A DNA stretch of 64,000 nucleotides. It comes from Aphelenchoides besseyi (lineage: Eukaryota; Nematoda; Chromadorea; Rhabditida; Aphelenchoididae). The stretch spans positions 5,828,001 to 5,892,000 of the forward strand of contig JAMPIQ010000001.1 of assembly GCA_024699855.1 (NCBI GenBank), given 5' to 3'. The translations under genes were made by a program, and so were the position numbers. The notes beneath the pieces are model-generated. The model saw only the letters and a program-made list of their open reading frames with translations. It did no database searches and was not told where the DNA came from. This document shows positions 56,564 to 64,000 of the stretch, in pieces. Position 1 is the stretch's first letter. Each line of letters opens with the position of its first letter.

Positions 56564-57216
56564 GTTTCAATTCATTTGGTTGTAGGCCAATTTCTGCCAT
56601 TCGCGTCCGATCGTGCGGTCTACATCCCTCGCCATTGGTCTGCCGGTCGTCGCCTGTCCGCTTGAGATTGCACGTCGCAAAAGTTTGCCGGGACGTCTCA
56701 CCTTGCATCAAATCCATCGCAACGCCCACCAGAAGAAGTCGGCCAATGCTTTGAAGAAGATGAAGGAAGCAAAGTCGTAGCCTGACGATTCCGCCAAGAA
56801 GCTCGAAGCGCAAGAACACGAACAATCTTTTCGAGCTAGTGAAAAGAGAGTTGGTAGAGGCAAAGAAGGCGCTTGATAGCAAAATGAAGGTCAGTGCAGA
56901 AATTGCGGCTTTGGATGCGACTACTCTACAAGTCCGATCCAAGTCGTTTAAACTCGGGCCTATTCAATCGGAAACGACGACTGCTCGTGAAATCTCATCT
57001 CGGGCCACAACTCCTCAAACTACGACGCCGCAAGCAAAGACCATCCAACCAACCACGGCGCGTGCGACGACTGATGTCACAACCGATGTTACGACCGAAG
57101 AACGACCGAAGAGCCAACCATTGCAGCACAAATCACTGACGACACTCGTACCGACATCTAATCTCCACTCATTTCTCTGCTGTTGTTTCTTTTCGAATGA
57201 GCGAATAAACCTTTAG
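56564..57216 (+). other. Coding-like block with Thr/Pro-rich segment, possibly part of the repeat unit
   Basis: Three partly overlapping open stretches: one ends AHQKKSANALKKMKEAKS (stop near 56780), another reads LFELVKRELVEAKKALDSKM and continues into a Thr/Pro-rich run (TTTAREISS...TTPQTTTPQAK) ending at 57216. Codon-level order suggests a decayed gene, but no start, intron set or family could be fixed. Its junction with copy 3 is not defined in this window. Confidence 0.25.
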
Positions 57217-57720
57217 CCGTCCGTTGGGAATGATCTGTGAGTGTTTGAAAAAGAATACAAGCGAGTAATCGTGTTTTTGATTTACTGAGCTGAAGTTGAA
57301 AGGGAGCAGAATTGATGTCATGGTTGTTGACAGTTTCCTGTCACTTGTCGATTAGTTGCAAGTGACGATTGAGTGCTTTCTCGTTGATTGAAAAGAATAC
57401 GTCGTCCGAGAGTAGACGTCGAGTGATTTCTTGCACCGATTGTTCAGAATCACTCGATCTCACTAAACTCCGGTCAATAGTTCAACGGGTGATTTTAACG
57501 TTCGGATCTGTTCGATGATTTTGCAGAAGAAAATGAATTAGTTCGAGATCCTGTGCCGCTAAACTATCGGATTTATAGCTCTATTCAAAAGTCCTGTGGT
57601 CAAAAGTAATCCGAGCTTTTGAGTGGAATCAATAGAAGGTTTAGTTTAGGATTGATCAAAGCTTGTAGAACCGTGAGTAGATATCTGAGAATTTTACAGA
57701 ACAAGTAAGTTATAAACAAA
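57217..57720. other. Intergenic
   Basis: No feature recognised. Confidence 0.35.
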
Positions 57721-58050
57721 TCAGAGAATCCTAATTGATGTCTGTTGTAATTGCACAACTGGATATTCGTTATAGCTGATTATTGTTCTTGTAGGAAGCT
57801 CATACTTGAACAGAGTTGGAAGAGAATCGATTTGAATTGTCTCATCGATTAAGCTTTTCAACAAAAATTGATGCTCGGTTATATCTGTCGACAAACAAAC
57901 GCTCAGATTCATTGCTTGCTGTAGGTGAATGAAAGGTCGAACACAAATCATTCGCCCTTGAGAGATTAAAGCATCCTGGAGCCATGAAGTACTGAACTCA
58001 TTTCTACAGATTTTGAGGCCGAGCAGATGACATTCAATTAAGAGAACAGT
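57721..58050 (-). pseudogene. Unknown open frame, possible orphan exon
   Basis: About 110 residues without an early start: LLIECHLLGLKIC, FSTSWLQDALISQGRMICVR, then MNLSVCLSTDITEHQFLLKS and a tail ending QLQQTSIRIL. Leu/Ile periodicity suggests an alpha/beta or leucine-rich arrangement. No upstream exon or family recognised; it may be a gene fragment stranded beside the rDNA. Confidence 0.3.
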
Positions 58051-58788
58051 ATTTTAAGTCGTTACAAATTCGTGTCTGTTTCGTATTAAATTAAGAAAGA
58101 ATAAATTGCAGGTGTTATTGAGCAGTTAACAAACTTAGTGGATTAACGAATGAATTAAAGTGCTAAGATTCTGAAGAAATAAAAGATCGTCTTCAATGGA
58201 AATCTGGTTTATTAATAAAACAAGTACAAGTCCAAATACGCGGGATAAAGTAATTGGAAGTAAGCGATAAAAAAGGTCCAACTGCTGACTTGTCACTAGT
58301 CATTGAAGCCAACAGCCGGACCAAGTCTTCAGGTAGAAGATACAATAATGAAGTGGACGAAAACAGATTCATCCGATCAAAGGGTAGTCTCAACAGATCG
58401 CAGTGTAAAGACTGCTCTGCTGCTTACAACCCCTTGACCAGTAGTCAAGTCGTATTCAGGCGATCTTGCACCCCGACATTACACCACACAAAGTCGTATG
58501 GAATCGACAACCAAGCGGTAGTTAAACCACGAGGCAAGGCCAACTACGGGGTTTGAGCTACGCCGCACGCGAGTGCAACGCATAAGAGTATCGCCCGACA
58601 CCGGGGCACGAGAGTATTGTCAACCTGACTAGACGGGCTTCCAACTTAGAGGCATTCAGTTGTAATCCCCCAGATGGTAGCGTCGCATCAGCGTCCGATC
58701 GGACGAGCGCATAAACCAATTGTCTGAACCTGCTGTTTTTCTCGTACTAAGCAGGATTACTATTGCAACAACGAATTCGACAGTAGGA

Positions 58789-58835
<47 letters not shown>

Positions 58836-58877
58836 ATTAGTGGGTGAACAATCCAACGCTTTGCGCATTCTGCTACG

Positions 58878-58915
<38 letters not shown>

Positions 58916-58938
58916 AACGTCGCTATGGACGCTTGGCT

Positions 58939-58985
<47 letters not shown>

Positions 58986-59353
58986 GTAAACTTTACAAAT
59001 CAAAAGGATCGATAGGCCACACTTTCGCGGTCTGTATTCGTACTGGAAATCAAGATCAAGTAAGCTTTTGTCCTTTTACTCTACGTAAGGTTTCCGTCCT
59101 TACTGAGCTTACCTTAGGACACCTACGTTACTGTTTGATAGATGTACCGCCCCAGTCAAACTCCCCGCCTGACACTGTCTTCGGCGCGGGTCGTCCGTTC
59201 GCACGAACTTAACACCAAACACAAGCACACCGCGAAGGCGTGCGTTTCCCGTCTAACCGAATAAGTAAGGAAACGATGAAAGTAGTGGTATTTCATTGGC
59301 GTGCCGAAACACTCCCACTTATGCTACACCATGCATGATTCTTCACAAAGTCA

Positions 59354-59391
<38 letters not shown>

Positions 59392-59398
59392 GTCTTTG

Positions 59399-59438
<40 letters not shown>

Positions 59439-59464
59439 TTAGGGACAGTGGGAATCTCGTTAAT

Positions 59465-59481
59465 CCATTCGTGCGCGTCAC
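59465..59481. repeat. Target-site duplication of the R4-like insertion, left copy
   Basis: CCATTCGTGCGCGTCAC here is repeated exactly at 61096-61112 on the other side of the insert; in uninterrupted 28S it occurs once. Confidence 0.9.
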
Positions 59482-61095
59482 CGCGCTGGGGGCTGAGCGA
59501 AACTAGTCACTCACTTTCTTTAATCTGCTTCTCTACACTTAGGGGCGCTACTCCTTAAGTGTCAACTCCACAGACTTGGCATCTGAGGCGATGCTCGTGT
59601 TTTTACCCCTGTGCCTTTTCCGGGTTGAACCCGGTGCACCCTGATCACAACCATCTATTTCTTGGAGTTCAGCTTATTCTCATGTACCGACTACAAAACT
59701 CTTCAACCTTTCAGAGCGAGGTGCGCCTTGATAAGACGATGTGTGCCTTCGACCGCTGATCGTTGCAATCTCTCAAGCACTCGGCGACCCGACGCTCTCG
59801 GAATTCCCGCATCCTCCAAGTCTCCTAAGATTCTTGGCAATACTTCCCCACACCCCCCTATAATGATGGGCACAACCTTCACGCCGGCTGGAAAGTCAGG
59901 TTTACACCCTTCTCCCAACGCAGCCATCAAGTTGAGTTCGTTATGTGGATAGGGGAGTGCTTCGGGGTCATCCTTAAGCATCGAATTCACCGCGTACTTT
60001 TGAAACTTCAATTCCGTGGCTTCCCGCAAGCAGGTAAACCATGGTACGCTAACTTCGATTGCGGTTATGCACCCTTTTCGCTTATCGTACACTACAAAGT
60101 CTGGCCGATTGTGCAGCAACTTGTACCGTGTTGTTATCGGATGATCGTATAGAATGCGGACGCTCTTGTCTTCGGTCTCCACTACGCTATCGATTTGTTG
60201 GGTGTAGTGCACCAACGGCAAGCCATGGATTCTACACAGCTCCCAGTACAACGATCTGCAAACAGCGTTGTGACGGCTGATTACTACATTGCACCGGAAC
60301 TTCTCGCAACCTGAGACCACATGCGGGACCGTCTCCACGGACTTTCCACAATGTCTGCATAGCTTCGACCTCGAGAGCGGATCAACAGCCCTAGTCCAAA
60401 GGCACTGTTCTTGAGCTGCGATCACATTCCTGTACACGACCTTCGACACTTGTCCTTTACAAGACCAGAGGAAACTGAGTTCTTGGTCAATCTCTTCACG
60501 GCAAGCTACTACACCCCCTCGTGTTAAACTCCGCCATCCGCTAAGCATATCCTCACGATAAACCTTATGCAAAGCTTTCTTAATCGCACGTGCGGCCTGA
60601 GTTGGGTTCGTGTAACCTTACTCCAAAGTCTAGATGATGTGATCGCATTCCGCACCCCTGAAGGGCCGGTACCAGCCGGCTCCCCACTCGATGGCAATGC
60701 ACTGCCTACGTGAGCGGGATTCTCGCGGCGTCCATGCACGGACGGACCGCACCGGCGTCCATCACCACCCTCAAACAACCTTGGATTTTTAGGTTTCATG
60801 AGTTTTGTGCGCAGACAGCAGACGGGTGGAGGGCGTCAAACACGCCGCTTGAGGTTCCAGTCCGCCGCGAGTCATACGCTTTATTCACCCCATGCCAGGC
60901 AACACGGTCCTGGCCACAGTTGGAAGAGTGAGGCGCTCTGTGTAAACCAACCGCTCCCGAAGGAGAACCTGAACTTAGCTCAACCCGGTAAACGGATCTA
61001 ACCAGCGAGCACCACGTGGAGGTGTCAGGGTGGGATCGGTAAGAGAAGGGGTCTCTAATTCATCCAGTTAAGGACTAACCTTACCCACTTGCCCG
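59482..61095 (-). mobile_element. R4-like non-LTR retrotransposon in 28S, shortened copy
   Basis: A 1614-bp insertion in the 28S gene, flanked by a 17-bp duplication, lies downstream of the intact R2 site (TTAAGGTAGC/CAAATG) and upstream of the intact R1 region. That position, between R2 and R1, and the presence of a target duplication fit R4, described in Ascaris 28S genes (with, from memory, a 13-bp duplication). The element is in the same orientation as the rRNA. It encodes only the C-terminal zinc-finger and endonuclease part; the reverse transcriptase is missing. A 5' piece (MKPKNPRLFEGGDGRRCG...) is out of frame with the 3' ORF, consistent with an internal deletion. Full R4 elements are near 4.7 kb. 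Confidence 0.85.
59703..60617 (-). pseudogene. C-terminal fragment of the R4-like ORF (CCHC finger plus restriction-like endonuclease)
   Basis: An open frame of 305 codons begins just after an in-frame TAA at 60618-60620. It reads YTNPTQAARAIKKALHKVYR, SFLWSCKGQVSKVVYRNVIA, a CCHC finger CRHCGKSVETVPHVVSGC (C-x2-C-x8-H-x4-C), and then the endonuclease with RPDFVVYDKR and ITAIEVSVPW, the PD...E-x-S core of the restriction-like nuclease found in R2/R4/NeSL-type elements. No reverse transcriptase motif is present, so it cannot retrotranspose by itself. About 220 nt of 3' untranslated sequence follow to the insertion end. Confidence 0.8.
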
Positions 61096-61102
61096 CCATT
61101 CG

Positions 61103-61112
<10 letters not shown>
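61096..61112. repeat. Target-site duplication of the R4-like insertion, right copy
   Basis: Exact copy of 59465-59481; continues directly into TAATTAGATGACGAGGCATT, normal 28S. Confidence 0.9.
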
Positions 61113-61171
<59 letters not shown>

Positions 61172-62296
61172 TCCGCACTTAATCAAATTTCCTTAATATA
61201 ACATTCAGAGCACTGGGCAGAAATCAGAGACGGTCAACGTCTTTCGAAGACCATCCGTCTCCTCTGTTTTAATTAGACAGTCGGATTCCCCGAGTCCGTA
61301 CCAGTTCTAGATACGCTCGTTAAGCGTCTACCGCAACTCGCCGACAACCGCGAAGCCGTCGGGAGCGAAGCCTTCCACCGTCGGACCACGCCACTAGCCC
61401 ACGCGGTCTTGCGACCACGCAGTCACGGACGCATTCCAACGGCCTCACGCAACGACCCGATAGACCCGAGCTCTAGAGCCAATTCTTTTCCCAAAGTTAC
61501 GAATCTAATTTGCCGACTTCCCTTATCTACATTATTCTATCAACTAGAGGCTGTTCACCTTGGAGACCTGCTGCGGATATTGGTACGAACGAGCGAGAAA
61601 TTCATCGAGCCTCCCCTGCCTTTTCACGGACCACATGAAGCACTCGGAATGGCGCCGTAACCGCGCCACTCTACAACCCCAACAACCATATCTCCGGATG
61701 AACCGATTCCATGGTCACGCGAGTTTAAACCAGAAAAGAGATCTCTGATCCGGGCCTCATGCAGCGCCGACAGGTTCGTTTGCGTTGCCGCGCTCGTCGC
61801 CGCCGAAGCGACGACATCTCCTCGTCTCGATGCGGGAATATTAACCCGCTTCCCTTTCGGCACACGCGACGCAATCCACAAGTGGAAGTTGAACGTCGCC
61901 ACTTCAAAACCAGCCTTAGCCTGTGCCTTAGGATCGATTAACCCACGTACAATCACTGTGCACGCGGAACCCTTCTCCACTTCAGTCTTCAAGGATCTCA
62001 CTTGAATATTTGCTACTACAACCAAGATCTGCACTCGTGACGGCTCCAGTCGAGCTCACGCTCCGCACCTTCGACGCCATCACGACAACCTTCCTACTCG
62101 TTGAGAGATTGGGCACCATCTCAAACAAACGGCCGAGTATAGGTCCTCCGCTCCAGCGCCATCCATTTTCAGGGCTAGTTGCTTCGGCAGGTGGGTTGTT
62201 ACACATTCCTTAGCGGTTTCCGACTTCCATGGCCACCGTCCTGCTGTCTATAGCAACCAACACCTTTTATGGGGTCTAATGAGCGGAGAGTCTGGC

Positions 62297-62700
62297 GGCT
62301 GCTGGCACCAGACTTGCCCTCTCGTAGATACTCGTTAAATTGTCTACATTGTACCCATTCCAATGTCCGACCTCAGAGAGAACGGACTCGTTATTTCTCG
62401 TCACTACCTCATCGTATTGATATTGGGTAATTTTCGCGCCTGCTGCTATCCTTAGACATATTCGCCGTTTTTAAGGCGGATTCTCCGGAGTCAAACCCTG
62501 ATTCTCCGTTACTCGTTAGAACCATGGCAGTCCAATACACTGCCAACCAGTTGATAGGGCAGATACTCGAATGAAGCTTCGCCGACACAAGATCGTGCGA
62601 TACGCCGTATTATCCAGAGTTAGCAAAAGGACTAACGAATAGTTTTGCTCCATGGCTAAATCTTTGAAAGAAACACATCAGTTCAGCCAGGATCAACCAG
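62297..62700 (-). rRNA. 18S rRNA, first ~400 nt only
   Basis: On the minus strand the sequence starts CTGGTTGATCCTGGCTGAAC and contains CAAAGATTTAGCCATG, GAGTATCTGCCCTATCAACT, GGTTTGACTCCGGAGAATCC, GGCAGCAGGCGCG-like AGCAGCAGGCGCGAAAATTA, CATTGGAATGGGTACAATGT and GAGGGCAAGTCTGGTGCCAG followed by CAGCCGC. At that point normal 18S continues GGTAATTCCAGC, but here it switches to 28S. The 5' end departs strongly from the usual metazoan consensus, so either the species has a fast-evolving 18S or this copy has drifted. Confidence 0.92.
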
Positions 62701-64000
62701 ATTAGTGGATTCGCCATTCGAAAATGTGCTCACTTACCGCGACTCCTCGAATGCACTCGATTCGTCGCCTCTGCTCACCGGGAGTCCGAATTGCTCGGCT
62801 CCCAGAACCAACACCATCGCACTGCAAGATCCCTGGTCGTTCGCACGACACTCGTCTCACTGCTTTCTCGAAACCGAGCACCCACCGCCAAGCGGGCGCT
62901 CGTTCGTCTTTTCACTCACAACCGCCGTGAATTCGAATACAACCATCTTTCGATCGTGGAGCGCCCCAGTCGACAGCACCGAAGAGCTCTGGACACTCGA
63001 AAGCATCGCTCTTCGATCGACTGCCAACCCGCACGCAGCATTCAACGGGACCTCTCAGCAAAGGCCGATCTTCCCTTCCCCTACGAAATTGGAAAGATCT
63101 TCTTGCCCGTCAAATAACCGAACAGCGGGCGCCTTTTTTGCGCCCGCCGACGGAGCCCTCAATTTGAATGCGTTTCGGATTGATGGATTCCCGTCCTTGT
63201 CCACTTTGTAATTCGGATTGTTCTCCATCAAAAGACCTTCAAAATGAACTCCCACTCGACTATAAAAACAAAACCAACATCTCACCCGCTTCTCAGCTTC
63301 GAACAACTTCCTTGGCTTCCCACTTTGCATTTAGACTCTTCATGATCATAAGACTTCTTGCTACCTAAATGTTGTTCATTTTAAAAGTCTTTTTTGTGCA
63401 ATTTACTCACCAAACTTGCGGTCCCTTTCAACATGCGCTCTTTTCAAATCGAAAGATCATATTCAAACTCAACTTCAATCTCAGACTTCCGATTTCAATC
63501 ATCATTCCTAAAAGACATTTTAGTTCATCAAATCTCGCTATTCAGTCGGTTGATTGGAAACACGATTTTCATACCCGTCAACACTCACTCACTCGCTTCC
63601 GCAAACGAGTCTTTTTTCTTCCCGCAACCGAGTGCTCTTCATTCACAGAGACGAGTGCTGACTCGATTCCCGCGAAAGGCGTCCTTTTTCGACACTTGTT
63701 TCTGAAAGCGCAGACTCGAACTTCTTTGGTGAGCACATTGATGGAACGGCACGGTGAAGAAGGTCTGAAAAAAACAGAATCAGTCCGATCTCAAAAACAA
63801 CCACTACCAGCGATTGTTGAACAAGTCGAAATGAGAACTGAAATCAAAACGATTATGCATCACTATTTGATTCAACAAACGGTCATAATGTTTGGACGAG
63901 AAGCTCGTGAATGAGATTTTATCTTCGCGATACTCACAAATTCAACTTCAGCCCTTCAACCGCCATCAACAGATGGACTTGAAGCTTGTCGGAATTAGAA
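62701..64000. other. Probable external transcribed/intergenic rDNA spacer
   Basis: Upstream of the 18S 5' end on the minus strand, so it should contain the 5' ETS and perhaps a Pol I promoter. Open frames on the plus strand (for example 62705-63211 and 63369-63914) have spacer-like composition and no homology. A hairpin is present at 63125-63147. Confidence 0.5.
63125..63147. terminator. Perfect GC hairpin with T6 loop in the rDNA spacer
   Basis: GCGGGCGC (63125-63132), loop CTTTTTT, GCGCCCGC (63140-63147): eight GC pairs. It could be a processing or termination signal in the spacer, or simply spacer structure; function is not known. Confidence 0.35.

Larger units (their letters stand above)
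58360..62296 (-). rRNA. 28S rRNA, 3' portion only, interrupted by an R4-like element
   Basis: Read on the minus strand, the sequence begins mid-28S (CTCATTAGACCCCATAAAAGG, GACAGCAGGACGGTGGCCAT) and runs through CCGCAGCAGGTCTCCAAGG, AACTATGACTCTCTTAAGGT, the insertion, ATTCCCACTGTCCCTAACTA, AAGAAGACCCTGTTGAGC, ACCACAGGGATAACTGGCTT and GTTTAGACCGTCGTGAGACA to the 3' end near 58360-58370 (GATCTGTTGAGAC). Without the insert about 2.3 kb remain. The 5' part of 28S is absent: the sequence joins directly to 18S at about 62296. Any transcript would lack domains I and part of II and 5.8S pairing, so this is an rRNA pseudogene unless the join is an assembly error. Confidence 0.93.

Noticed and set aside
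56514..56942. 142-residue minus-strand frame
   Set aside because: It spans the end of repeat copy 3 and unrelated sequence; hydrophobic and low-complexity stretches look like an antisense shadow.
58254..59212. Plus-strand open frames of 100-122 residues
   Set aside because: Antisense to the 28S 3' end; the nucleotide sequence matches conserved rRNA.
59482..61095. Considered an R2 element
   Set aside because: The R2 target (TTAAGGTAGC/CAAATG) is intact at about 61130-61145; insertion is downstream with a 17-bp duplication, which fits R4 better.
61624..62034. 136-residue open frame on the minus strand
   Set aside because: It lies wholly inside conserved 28S sequence, so it is rRNA and not coding.
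62705..63211. 168-residue open frame on the plus strand
   Set aside because: It sits in the rDNA spacer just upstream of the 18S 5' end, has spacer-like composition and no recognisable domain.

Overview
The window is nuclear DNA of a nematode, probably a free-living or necromenic rhabditid. The evidence is a cuticle collagen N-terminal domain, four nematode-type serpentine receptors (Srt-, Sre- and Str-superfamily-like), a Gly/Trp/Asn-rich QWG peptide of the caenacin/NLP kind, an R4-type retroelement in 28S rDNA (a class known from ascarid nematodes), and a very divergent 18S 5' end. Genes are dense and have many exons. Introns are tiny (most 37-45 nt) with short T-rich tracts before AG. Gene models below were spliced by hand, and nearly all keep frame through every junction.

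Layout, left to right. 1-1445: a repeat whose near-identical inverted copy lies at 55132-56563, with a shorter inverted piece at 48377-48992. 2195-6439: a QWG peptide gene, an acidic protein with SUMO-interaction-like motifs, and a damaged cuticle collagen. 8068-12887: two tandem H+/myo-inositol transporters of the HMIT type. 13417-15162: an Srt-like receptor and an amidated neuropeptide precursor. 16876-19366: a PEPT/SLC15 peptide transporter. 19702-22366: snapin, an Sre receptor converging on it 26 nt away, and BolA. 23244-24355: a Str-superfamily receptor. 24951-30752: a young-looking, decaying stretch with two CENP-B/Tc5-type HTH genes (one with an in-frame TGA), a receptor fragment, a degenerate galectin-like gene and a MATH-like coiled-coil gene. 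31529-35021: two nematode-specific unknowns. 35541-42127: a 17-beta-HSD12/let-767-type reductase, a small unknown, COP9 subunit 2 and a zinc-finger/SIM protein. 43249-47780: a cytochrome P450 whose last codons overlap the 3' end of a nicotinic receptor subunit on the other strand, and a small Cys protein. 49842-54302: a secreted PLA2-like pseudoenzyme, a GNAT acetyltransferase, a PP1-type phosphatase and a small unknown. 58360-62700: a rearranged rDNA unit, followed by probable external spacer to 64000.

Most of the genes are ordinary housekeeping, transport and chemosensory genes, and no bacterial-style operon or defence system is present. The most unusual structures are at the right end. The first ~400 nt of 18S are joined directly to the middle of 28S, so the rest of 18S, ITS1, 5.8S, ITS2 and the 5' part of 28S are missing. 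This chimera carries a shortened R4-like insertion flanked by a 17-bp target duplication. The ~1.43 kb inverted repeats that bracket 53 kb of gene-rich sequence are the second large-scale oddity.

A recurring small-scale theme is damaged or non-canonical splice sites: GT-AA in the PP1 gene, AT-AG in one receptor, GC-AG in PEPT and snapin, and three junctions in the collagen that each lack one G. Homology calls rest on motifs read by eye; no database search was run.
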